Under the pieces are notes generated by a model. The model was not told where the DNA came from. It ran no database searches and saw nothing but the letters and a program-made list of their open reading frames with translations. This document shows, piece after piece, positions 1 to 9,401 of a stretch of 27,128 nucleotides of DNA; the stretch's first letter is position 1, and each line of letters begins with the position of its first letter. Made by a program: the position numbers and the translations under genes. The stretch covers positions 44,074 through 71,201 of the forward strand of contig CABFPE010000050.1 in assembly GCA_900660155.1 (NCBI GenBank), written 5' to 3'. Source of the DNA: Hofstenia miamia (Eukaryota; Xenacoelomorpha; Acoela; Hofsteniidae).

Positions 1-393
1 TAACACTGTGATGATACTATGCAGTTGGTTAGCACAAATATCTGGCAATTACAGATTTTTTAATAGTGAGCTGAGAGATAACAATGAAAATGAGAGTTTG
101 TATTTTCTGAAGTGAGACAGAAGTTAAAAAGTGAGACAAATAGGGTAGCACCAGTCAATAGGTTAAGCACTTTACTTTTGGATGCTCTGCTTTGGCTGGA
201 AGCCATAGGAATTGGTCATTTTGGATCTTACCTAAAGTAGTTTTGTTACTTGGATGAATTACCAATGTTACATCTATAAGTTAGAAGTTCTATGTTATTC
301 TGTTTCCCTGAATCATGGCTGTATGCTATTCAAACCTTCTGCAGAGTCAATTAATTTTCTAGTTAAGTTTCCCTACCAGCCCATGATTCTACA
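1..393 (+). repeat. 5' LTR of element A, 3' portion only
   Basis: This stretch is nearly identical to 9444-9843, the downstream part of the complete 3' LTR. It ends in the same TGATTCTACA and is followed directly by TGGCGACC, a primer-binding-site start. It is the U5 side of the LTR. The promoter and U3 lie before the window. Confidence 0.95.
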
Positions 394-411
394 TGGCGAC
401 CATGACAGGAT
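394..411 (+). other. Primer binding site of element A, probably tRNA-Arg
   Basis: The bases TGGCGACCATGACAGGAT start immediately after the LTR terminal CA. TGG complements the CCA end of a tRNA. The next bases would pair with an acceptor strand ending ...CATGGTCG, which resembles tRNA-Arg genes of the GACC...GGTCG acceptor type. The position is certain; the tRNA identity is inferred from memory of tRNA acceptor stems. Confidence 0.7.
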
Positions 412-813
412 GCTGACGTGATAACTAGTTACTCTTGTTGTTTTCTTTCGATGGTTTCATTGTTAGTTGGTTTTGGTGCGTATCAGCTGGGATAGTTGTT
501 TCCCCTGATCTCTGTGAGACTTCAGAGAAAGTCACCTATCAATGTGTTCATTAACTTCCTCAGCCTTGAAGGATGGCAACGAAGCCTTTAGTGTTTCTTA
601 TTTAGCTGATGTCAACTGTTAAATTTCTTGTTTGTTTTACTTCTATGAGTGCTTTAATATGTTGGATTTATTACCAAATATTGCCGTGTTCATTTTCCCC
701 TTTTTGGTCTGCTAATCACTGTTACCCCTTTGAGTTATGCTTTTCTTTCATGTGTGTGGAAGTGCTCCCCACTGTCAGTTCTAGAAGTTATTGTTTTGCT
801 CTCTAAAGTTATA
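412..813 (+). other. 5' leader of element A, no convincing gene
   Basis: About 400 bases lie between the primer binding site and the first gag ATG. A 65-codon ORF at 609-806 has no recognisable domain. It sits where the untranslated leader and packaging signal would be expected, so I do not call it a gene. No other structure stood out. Confidence 0.6.
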
Positions 814-2584
814 ATGGATTCTAGTTGTACTGTTGTTTACTCTCCTACTTTTGGGACTTCTCCAATTTGGAGCGTCCCCTGAGCAAGCGTTGGTAACCAG
901 GATGTTACCCCTTGTACCATTGGATCATTACTTAATTTTTCCCAACCTTCTTCTCCCACTCTGATCACCCAAAGGATGGATCATAATGCCTCTACCATCC
1001 CATACAGCGATGCCAGTGTAATGAGTCCATAATACCATCAAAACATGCAATGTGTGTTAAATTCTCAGAATGCTCCTCCAATTCCCATGCGTCCACGCAG
1101 TTACATTAGTGTTAACGATCAATCAACGTCCCAGATTGATGTGCGCCTTGCAGAAATCAATCATTTGAAAGAGGCGTTATCCCAACAGGTAGCTCTGAGG
1201 ATGGAAAGCAAATGCCAAGTGGAGTCCCTTCAGGCTGAAATCAACACCCAACATGTGGCTTACCAATGGATGGAATGACAGATTTTGGAGTCAACTATCA
1301 CTCTGGAATTGCAAATCCATGAATTGAAGGGTGCTTTTAACAACTCAAATCCCCAAGAGGAGGCGTCATCTAATCAAAATGATGAATATGTTACCCATGC
1401 TGTGTTGAATGAAGCATTAGATGAATTAGCTGAGAGGATCATCAGTTGAGTGGTTCAGTTAGTGGGCGTGGGCCAACCTCCTCCAGCTGTTCCTTTGTTT
1501 GGAGGGTCTTCTTCTGTACTGTGTTCCACTAGTCCTTCACATAGTCAACCTACTTTCTCTCAGTTGGCTCTCATGCAAGTATCTATGTTAACTACTGGAG
1601 CCACCCCTCAAACAGGGTATGTACAGTCATTGCCTGACCTGGTGAGCACTGTTGTAGTTCCTGTGTTCAAGGAACATGTGAGTGATACTAGTCAACTTAC
1701 TGGAAAAACCGGCATGAAAGACCAGCCTAGATATCGAGATTCTATTCTTTCTCTCAAGTCCAATGGACAGAAAACAACTATATAGCAAACACTCTGTTCT
1801 TCCCAAATTCACTGGGCAAATTGACGCTGCGTCACAGTCTTTTGACGAATGGTTTTTTTGTTCACGTTAACAATGAAACAACACAAAAATTCACAAGAGT
1901 CAGCTGTCTTGCAGTTCCCCTTATATCTTAGCAGACTGGCATACAATCAATACATGATGCTCAATCATAACATCAAAACTGACTACCAGCTATTGGTTGG
2001 TTTCTTTGAGGATCATTACCAAGCACCCCACATTAAACATCAGTATAAGACATTATTATGTGACATGTCCTTCAAATTTGGTGACAACATTCGGAATTAT
2101 ATCACCCAGGTCGAATGCCTGTTTCATCTAATTAGTCTCTTTAGAGAGTATTCGTGACATGATTTATTTTCTTACATATGCCGAGGTTTTCCTTCATTGG
2201 ATCAGAAATCGCTTGGAAGTTCGATGCGACCCTGAAGATAGCCTCCATGAGATTATCTGGAAGGCCATCAGCGTAGTTTACATGCTCCAGAATTCTCAAA
2301 GAATCAACAATGATATATCTAATTTGTTGGGTGTGTCCAGCACAAAGAACTTTGAGCCAAGGAGGCCTGCAGTTGCCAAAAAAGTATTTGATTTATCATT
2401 GGTAAGATGTTTCACTTGCAGGGAAAAAGGACATCTTAAATCCCAGTGCAAGGCTAAAGTGCAGCTTATCACAGATAAAGAAGGTTTCATTATTGAAGAG
2501 CCACCAACCACCAAGTCATTGTGTGTTGATAATCTTGTCGACATGGAGCCTGACCACCCACCTACATCCTCAGATTTAAATTAA
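814..2584 (+). pseudogene. gag: gag of element A (coiled-coil N-terminus, capsid, one CCHC knuckle), broken
   Basis: The ATG at 814 opens the frame that holds the N-terminal region, giving an earlier start than the ATG at 1045 in the same frame. Next come a Ser/Thr/Pro-rich start, a heptad-like coiled-coil stretch (about 1130-1350), a Pro/Ser-rich linker, and a capsid-like region beginning LPKFTGQID near 1799. A single zinc knuckle follows at 2408-2449 (CFTC, then H, then C; CX2CX4HX4C). The product would bind RNA and assemble the particle. Breaks: stops at 880, 1030, 1276, 1447 and 2155 (four TGA, one TAA), a 1-base gain near 1770, a frame change in the T7 run at 1853-1859, and another indel near 2185-2200. 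The C-terminus ...DLN and TAA (2582-2584) matches copy B, so it is the genuine end. A related gag on the minus strand (element D) supports the assignment. Confidence 0.85.
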
Positions 2585-2600
2585 TTGGAGCACCGCCTCC
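2575..2600 (+). promoter_or_regulatory. -1 ribosomal frameshift signal between gag and pol, element A
   Basis: The heptamer T TTA AAT (2575-2581) fits X XXY YYZ and lies in the correct phase: TTA AAT are the last sense codons of gag and TAA follows. The pol frame is -1 relative to gag and is open across this point. Five bases further on, GGAG (2587-2590) can pair with CTCC (2597-2600) around a 6-base loop. Copy B has the same heptamer, spacing and stem (12305-12330). Function is inferred from these features. Confidence 0.75.
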
Positions 2601-5560
2601 CATAAAATGTGCACACAACATCTTAGTAATCACCCAGTTAATAAGGAAGAATTTAATACCCGTCAAGATGAATGGCAATATCTTCAATGCCATGGTGGAT
2701 ACTGGAGCTGTGGCTTCTATAATCAGTGATGAGTGCTGTAGGGAGTTATGTTTAAATCAAGACTCTTTGGATCCCTCTGGTGTGAAGCTTATCAATGCTT
2801 CTGGAAACCCTCTTTCTCTAAAAGGGAAGTTAAAGGATGCTTCGATAAAAATTCACACAGAGCCCTTTGAAGTAGACCTTTTGGTAATCAACACGTCAAA
2901 TCATCGCCTCCCATATGATCTCATCCTGGGAAATGATTTTCTGGAACGAAACTCTTGTGTGATCAACTTCAAAAATAACACGATTTCTATTAAAGACCAG
3001 GAAGTGACGCAATTGGCTACTATTCCTGAGAAGGAAGTCATCTTTAATCTGGACGAACCCATATCCATTGAACCCAAGCATTGGACTCAAGTTGCCATAT
3101 CTTCTGATGATAGTATTAATGGGGACATAATGATTTCAGGGCAGAGAGGCAAATACATGCATGGAATCTCTTTTTCATCAGACTTATGTAGAGTGAGAAA
3201 AGGAAAAACATGTTACTGTCCTAAATGGAGCAACTTCTCCTATCAAGATTGGAGTTTCTCAATTGCAGTTAGTAGGAGTGCCAGTCAGAGTCGAAAACAT
3301 CCCTGTCACCTGTCTACCAATATGTACTGCCGTTCATGATCTGGGAGATCCCGTAAGTCCACTTAAAGTACCAACAGTCACTGAAAATTCTCATCTGCAC
3401 CTCAACCAGAGAGAGAGAGAAAGTCATTGGTCTCTTTACTTCATAGTAAGCATGATGTGTTTAATTACAGTACAATTAGCATCAGCCAAGCATTAGGCAA
3501 GGAGCACGTAATTGAATTGAAGCATGATCAACCAATTAGGTTACCAGTACGCCATGTACCAGAAAATTTGAAACCCGAGTATGAAAAGATCTTGAGTGAT
3601 TTGATCAAAAGTGGAATAATACAAGGAAGTAACAGCCCTTACACTGCTCCTACCATGTTCATTCAACAAGGCAAGAAGTATCAGCTGTGTATCAACTTTC
3701 AAAAGCTGAATGACATAACAATCAAGGATGCATATCCCCTGCCGAGGATCAAAGACCTCCTCTACAATGCCAGTAAATACAAATTTTTTTCCTGCCTCAA
3801 CTTATGCAAAGCTTACTGGCAGGTACTGATGCGCCCTTCCAACATCTCTAAAACTGCCTTCATCACCCCTTATGGGTTATACGAGTGGAAGTATATGGCC
3901 TTTGGCCTATGCAATGCGCCAGCTACCTTTCAGCGCTATGTCACTAAGGTCCTCAAGGATGATGCCAACCTTCTCTAACCTGGCATATCAGCTCACATAG
4001 ACGACATCTTGGTTGCGAGTAATACTTTCAAAGAACATCTAACTAAACTTGGTTGGACCTTAGATTTATTGCAGAAGGCAGGATTGAAAGTTAATGGAAC
4101 AAAGTGCTCATTAGCCCAGACGAAAGTAATTTTTCTTGGCTGAGTCGTTGAACCAGGCAAGATCTTGATGAAGAACAATGCTAAAGATTTCCTGGAAAAG
4201 ATCAAAATGCCACAGAGCCGTTGAGACATTCAGTGATTAATGGGCTTCCTCAATTATTATGGAATGTTTATCCTGGACCTCGCTGAGAAAACAAAAACGA
4301 TCTCGAATTTATTAAAAAAGTCTGTAGATTTCAAGTGGACGTGGCAGGAGCAAGAGGCCCTCAATGGCATAAAAATGGAACTCAAAAAGATACCATCTTT
4401 GAATACTCCTGATTACTCTAAGGATTTTATAATTGATTGTGATGCAAGTGTGGTTGCCATTAGTGGGATCTTGAGCCAGGACATCAACAGAGTTGAGAGT
4501 CCTGTCCAGTATTTCAGCTGAAAGCTCAGGGCTTCAGAGAAAAACTATGGCGCAACTAAGTGTGAGATGCTTGCTTTAGTTGAATCACTGAAGAAATTTC
4601 GCTATTTCATACTCAGCCATAAGTTCACAGTGCGAACCAACAATAGCACTCTCGCTTGGTTGAAAAAATTTAGCAGCAACAAATTGAACATTGTTGCCTG
4701 ATGGATAGAGTACTTAAATGATTTTTCATTCATGATCAAACATCACCCAGGCAGACTCCACCTGAACACTGATTATTGGACTGCATTGCTGAGTTATGAG
4801 CGAGATCTCAAGAAACCAAATGGGGAGAAGGTTCCTTTTTCATTCATCCCCCACACTGAGTATCAACTGATACCCGAGATCAATGCTGATAGAAATGGAA
4901 AACCCATCCTTGCCATCCTCATGAGAGAGGAAATTTCTGAAGAAGAAATAGTTCGCTATCAACACCGTGACTGGATATTGGACCAAATAATGAAAAGGAT
5001 GAAGGATCCGTACTTCCCCACATCTCTGGAAGTGAATTGTTATTTCCATCGTTACAACTGGCATGTAAATGTACTACTTCTATTGTACGCAAAGAGTAAA
5101 CACAACAATCAACTTGCTATCACTGAGTATTTTAAAAGGGATCTCGTACGTAGAGTTCATGAGAGAGGTCACCTAGGCATCCTCCAGACTGAGAAAACCT
5201 TTAACTCCAGATATGTCACCACTGGAATACAAGCTACTGTAACAGACGTCATTGATAATTGCAAAAAATGTTTACTCAACAACATCCATCACTTTCCACA
5301 ACAAAGAGCTGAAATGGAATCACGGTCTGCACAGAGCCCTAATGAATTAGTGCATGTTGATCTCAAACAATTATCAAAAGACGACGAGGGTTTTCAGTAT
5401 CTACTCATGATGGTAGACCACTTCACCAAGTTCACCCGCATAATCCCTTTAAATAGCACAACTGCAGAAAAAGTTGCCAAAAAAATAATTAAGGAATGGA
5501 TCTTAAAATATGGACCCATGCGCAAATTAATTTGAGAACTACTCACGCTTATGATCCCAA
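2575..5560 (+). pseudogene. pol: pol of element A (protease, RT, RNase H, integrase), inactivated
   Basis: The domains run protease, RT, RNase H, spacer, integrase. Protease has DTGA at 2698-2709 and LILGNDF near 2924. RT spans about 3500-4130 and integrase starts near 5150. The integrase zinc site is H 5158, H 5170, C 5260, C 5269, and the first catalytic Asp is at 5359. Breaks: a 2-base loss near 3210, an indel in the GA run at 3409-3421, and stops at 3976 (TAA), 4141, 4222, 4234, 4519, 4699 and 5533 (all TGA). RT motif A has Asn instead of Asp at 3799 and the YIDD box reads HIDD (3994-4005). The RNase H third Asp is Asn at 4639. After 5531 a deletion of about 80 bases removes the second integrase Asp. 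The C-terminal part of integrase is missing. Copy B keeps the normal residues at most of these sites. Confidence 0.93.
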
Positions 5561-5595
5561 CCTTTGGGATTTAAATCTTATAACTCCATTTAGGA

Positions 5596-8500
5596 ATGAA
5601 CAAATTAAATCAAAAACGAGAGTCGCCAGCTCCGCCAGTCTGCTGCTGAGTGAGAAGGAGGATGGAAGGTAGCAGACTTGACTGAGATGCCTCATCTAGG
5701 CGCAAGAGACACGTATCTCTGCTTGCGGGGGCAAGAAAAAGAGGACGTCAGGATGGTGCTGAGGAGAGTTCAATTCCATGTGGGCGACATGTTGCTCCAC
5801 AACTCAGAGAGCAGACAGCATTTCCCATGACGCCCTCCACATCTTGCCCCTATGTGGAGAGACACAATGTTTCCCCAGCTGAAGAAGAGCAGCTGGCCAC
5901 TCCTACTTTAAAAACTGATAATTCGAGAGTACCTTTTAGTGCTTTACAACTTGTAAATACCCCCCATAAAAGCGACTTGATAGCCCCCTCGACCTCTTCC
6001 ACTGCCACTTCTACAGTGAGATCTCAGAAGACAGAAGAAAGAAGAAGAAAAATATCCAAAGTTGGTGATGAGACCCTTCACCCTTACTACATTGCCACAA
6101 GAAAAGCAACAGCCATCATCCATGACAATATATCGGATGAAACAAAAGATCAGCTTCGCCGTACTTACAATGGACGCGACATGAATTGCTCTATAGATGT
6201 TATTCCATTTGTCATAGATGCCTCCCGTCGCCCCAAAATCTATTTTCTACGAATAACTGAAATACAAATGGAGGATATCATGGAGCAGATTGAGATCGCT
6301 TACAGCATCGCTAAAGTTGAGGGCATCCGTCTTATAATGATAGTCCGTGGTGAGTACGAGACTACCATTCCCGAACCAATAGAGAACTTACATTTTCATA
6401 TGGAGAATTTTTTGATATTATCGAAAGGAGATTACACTCCTATATCATCACACTCAACAAGCCACCTCCCCATCAATAGGCTCATAGATACAAATCTACT
6501 TTTGTGTCAGAGGGTACCATCCCACCATTTAGCAGTCGACCAGCAATTGATTATTAATGTTATGCTCCAATCACAGACCTTGGAAGTGACGGACCCCAAC
6601 ACTCCATCGCTAGTTACAGTAAATGACATGAGAGTAAGTTTCACGTTTGCTCAAAGCAGACAACTGTTAGACGAGATTCAAACCATTTGGTCTGATCTGA
6701 AGGCAGACTTCAACCCTGAGTCTGATTGGCCCCACCTAGATATATCAAGCCCATCACAAAGTTACCACTCGTCAGTGGAAAGAACTCTTTGAGACATCAA
6801 AGTCTCTTACAACACACAAGATAAGAAGAATTTTAAGAAACGTCTCTTTGCAGAGAAAAATTTAACGGACATATATGCCAGAGGAGCCATTTGGATACTC
6901 GTGATATACCTCACAAAGGAGCCTCACTTACAGATACCTATGTCACATGATAAGAGGTCGTCCCTCACAAAGACAACAATTCATGAGTTAGCTATCTGCC
7001 TGCTGACATGGAAAGTAAAGAACTGGCTGCTTTATAAATGCAGTCCTCCCTCCTCTCTTGGCAAAACAAAACGGCCTATGGAAAAGTTTGAAAAATATTT
7101 TGCCTGACTGGTGGGGGCGAGCAGTGTCACAGGCAAGATGTTGATTATGTTAACTAGCAATTGACTTGGAATTTGTCCGTCACACATTAATATTTTTTCC
7201 GACACAGTTAAAAAATACATGTGGGGCACAACTGCTGAAACTAAATTCGCTATCTTTCATTCAGATAATGCTCTTCTGAGCACGAGACGATTTGTAGAGA
7301 GATTGCCTGGATCAACACACATATTCCTTGATCAAGTCATCAAGTATGACATCTACGGTAAAAACAAAGCCCTGTTCAGTATGCAGCAAATGAAGTATCC
7401 CGAATGTGGGTATGGTCAATTCATTGAGTCAGCCAGGCACGTCAATAAAGAAGGTAAGATTATTCCCATCACCATTTTCAACCAGGTGATGTGGACGCCA
7501 GAGCAATTTTTTCGAGAGGAGGAATTATTGGCATCGTCAGTGGTACAAATGTCTCCACACATTCAGGACTTGATTGAAAAAAGTAAATTTGGAAAAATTC
7601 GGAGGCAACACAATCTCTCCTAAGCCAACGCCACAATGGTCCATAACTGAAGATGAACATACCCTAATGGTCGAGCATGATCCTAGCAAATTTCTCGATG
7701 ACCTTACTGTACAGCAGAGAGTTTTGGTGGACAGCCGTGATAAAGATGTCCTTTCGTTGATGAAGTGGTGCCTCATGGAGATGTTCACCAAGGAGGAGTT
7801 GGTCATTCTACAATCCCTGGGGCGACATGTTGCTCTGGACGTAGAATGCACTGTTTCCCATGTATGAATCTCCATGCAACAGATCAAATGCCTATGCCAA
7901 AAAGAACTCTGAGGAAAGTTCTGGAATACTATCAAGGGTGCCCGCATAAATTATCCAGTAACGATAGGGACCGCCACTCTAGCCTAGGAAAAGAAGATCA
8001 AAACTTCAAATCTTTTATGTATCCCATCGCCTTGATTGAAACCTCGTTGATCCAGCCCAAATGGAAAGTAAGAAAGCCCAAAAAGAAGGCTGCTGCTCAT
8101 TTATCCAATCGAATTAACTTTGTAAACAGTAAGCAAGAAGCAATCAAAGCCAGTAGAATGGGTGAGTACAAAGTTGTAAGAGAGAAACTCATAGCAGGAG
8201 AAAATCCTGAGCGAGTATTCATTGACAGCAAACTCACCATAACAGATATCTTTACGCGTGGATTACCAATCCATATGCAACTGCAAGCGATCCAGGAAAG
8301 ACTCGCCACACTGCAGCCTCATGTGCTTATCCTCTTCCAAGTGGCTGGTGATTTGATGTGGGTGAACAATGTTGAAAATGTTACTCAGTACTACGATGTT
8401 ACAAAGAGGATTGAGATCATTACAATGATAAGAGCCAACATGTCTGACCCAGAGGAGATGACACTTAGTCAAGTCCAAGAATACTGCTCGCTGTTTATTG

Positions 8501-8901
8501 ATCACGTGACTACCATGGGGTCCCTGAGACAGGTATTTATACATTTCTACCCTGATACCGAGATTAGTGCGAAAGATGCCCATATGTCCGACACTGACGC
8601 AATGATGATGCTAATGATCGCCCTCAAGGGTCTTCGGCTTTACAAATGTTTCTACAATACATTTATGAGGTGGTTGAATAACCTTAGGAGGAATTGTCCC
8701 ATCAGCAACTGAGTGCCCACTATCAAATTTCTGTGACTGAAGGACGAAGTAGTAACTAAACTAGAAGTACTCATGCAGATCACACAAGAGACACACTATG
8801 CTGAAGTTCAAACATGGGATGGTGATCTAGCGACAAAGATGATAGTGGCCACACAAAACATCGTGTCTGGGCTAGCCCTTCAACTGCTATCCAAAAATTA
8901 A
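5596..8901 (+). pseudogene. ORF3 of element A: about 1,100-codon protein of unknown family, broken
   Basis: A third coding region lies between integrase and the polypurine tract, where env sits in retroviruses. The first ATG of the frame is 5596; the next clean ATG is 5827. The N-terminus is rich in Arg, Ser, Pro and Thr, and a globular-looking region follows from about 6060. I see no signal peptide, membrane segment, zinc site or enzyme motif, and I do not recognise the family. The frame is phase-constant from 5596 to about 7575. It then shifts by one extra A (7577-7583) and shifts again between 7910 and 8010. Stops are at 5647, 5683, 6790, 7105, 7162, 7865, 7910, 8710 and 8731 (all TGA), plus a TAG near 7980. 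The last codon and TAA (8899-8901) match copy B. A Gag-like or nucleoprotein-like role is possible but not supported by any motif. The exact start is uncertain because the upstream junction is rearranged. Confidence 0.75.
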
Positions 8902-8904
8902 TTT

Positions 8905-8915
8905 GAGCAAGGGGG
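8905..8915 (+). other. Polypurine tract of element A
   Basis: GAGCAAGGGGG lies just upstream of the LTR start (TGTAGAG at 8918). This is the position of the plus-strand primer in LTR elements. Copy B has the matching tract at 18029-18040. Confidence 0.88.
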
Positions 8916-8985
8916 TGTGTAGAGTTGCTTGGGGACTTTTGTTGATTTTATTCTTTAAAATTTATTCTGTATTTCTACATCACTG

Positions 8986-8993
8986 TGACGTCA
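8986..8993. promoter_or_regulatory. CRE-type palindrome TGACGTCA in U3 of LTR A
   Basis: A perfect 8-base TGACGTCA lies 68 bases into the LTR and about 160 bases before the TATA box. The same octamer sits in the corresponding place in LTR B (18096-18103). CREB/ATF factors are known to bind this sequence in animals; use here is inferred. Confidence 0.6.
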
Positions 8994-9155
8994 GTATTCA
9001 TTTTTGATCTCAGGTTGCTATTACTAATTTGATGTCCCCTCGATGGTGCTTATTGTTGCTCAAATTGAATTTTGCGAGGGAAAAGAAATTGATCATGTTA
9101 AACTACATTGACATCTGATTATTGTAAACAAAGGCAGGTAATAGTTAAACATTTG

Positions 9156-9162
9156 TATAAAA
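9156..9162 (+). promoter_or_regulatory. TATA box of LTR A
   Basis: TATAAAA lies within an LTR block that is conserved in LTR B (TATAAAT at 18273-18279). It is the likely U3 promoter core, with transcription starting some 25-30 bases downstream. Confidence 0.65.
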
Positions 9163-9395
9163 CCTGAGAGAACTGTAGTAATAGCTTAATAGATTTTATC
9201 TACTCTCAACTGCTGTCTTTACCATTGTATTTTCTATTTAATTATTATCTTTATGAAACTTATTGCTTAAGACTGGCGACAATTCAGGAGTGCTTTCACA
9301 AGCATGGGGCGACAAGTTGCTTCTGGAGGTCTGTTGATTATCCAGTCCAAATTGTGGACCCATTAAGTTACATATACGGTTATGTATAAGGAAAT

Positions 9396-9401
9396 AATAA
9401 A
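9396..9401 (+). terminator. Polyadenylation signal AATAAA in LTR A
   Basis: A canonical AATAAA lies about 240 bases after the TATA box, consistent with the end of R. The matching position in LTR B is degenerate (AATAAC), so its 3' end formation may be impaired. Confidence 0.5.

Noticed and set aside
609..806. 65-codon ORF in the leader of element A
   Set aside because: No domain, not seen in another copy, and located in the expected untranslated leader.
2896..3090. Minus-strand ORF opposite protease
   Set aside because: Antisense shadow of the protease region of element A.
7537..7947. Minus-strand ORF of 136 codons opposite ORF3
   Set aside because: Antisense shadow of conserved plus-strand coding; no independent support.
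4141..8733. TGA read as a sense codon (recoding or a variant genetic code)
   Set aside because: The copies also contain TAA, TAG and frameshifts, and CGA to TGA decay explains the arginine pattern without recoding.
5596..8901. ORF3 as a classical envelope glycoprotein
   Set aside because: No signal peptide, no clear membrane segment near the C-terminus and no furin-like or fusion-peptide pattern; only the position is env-like.
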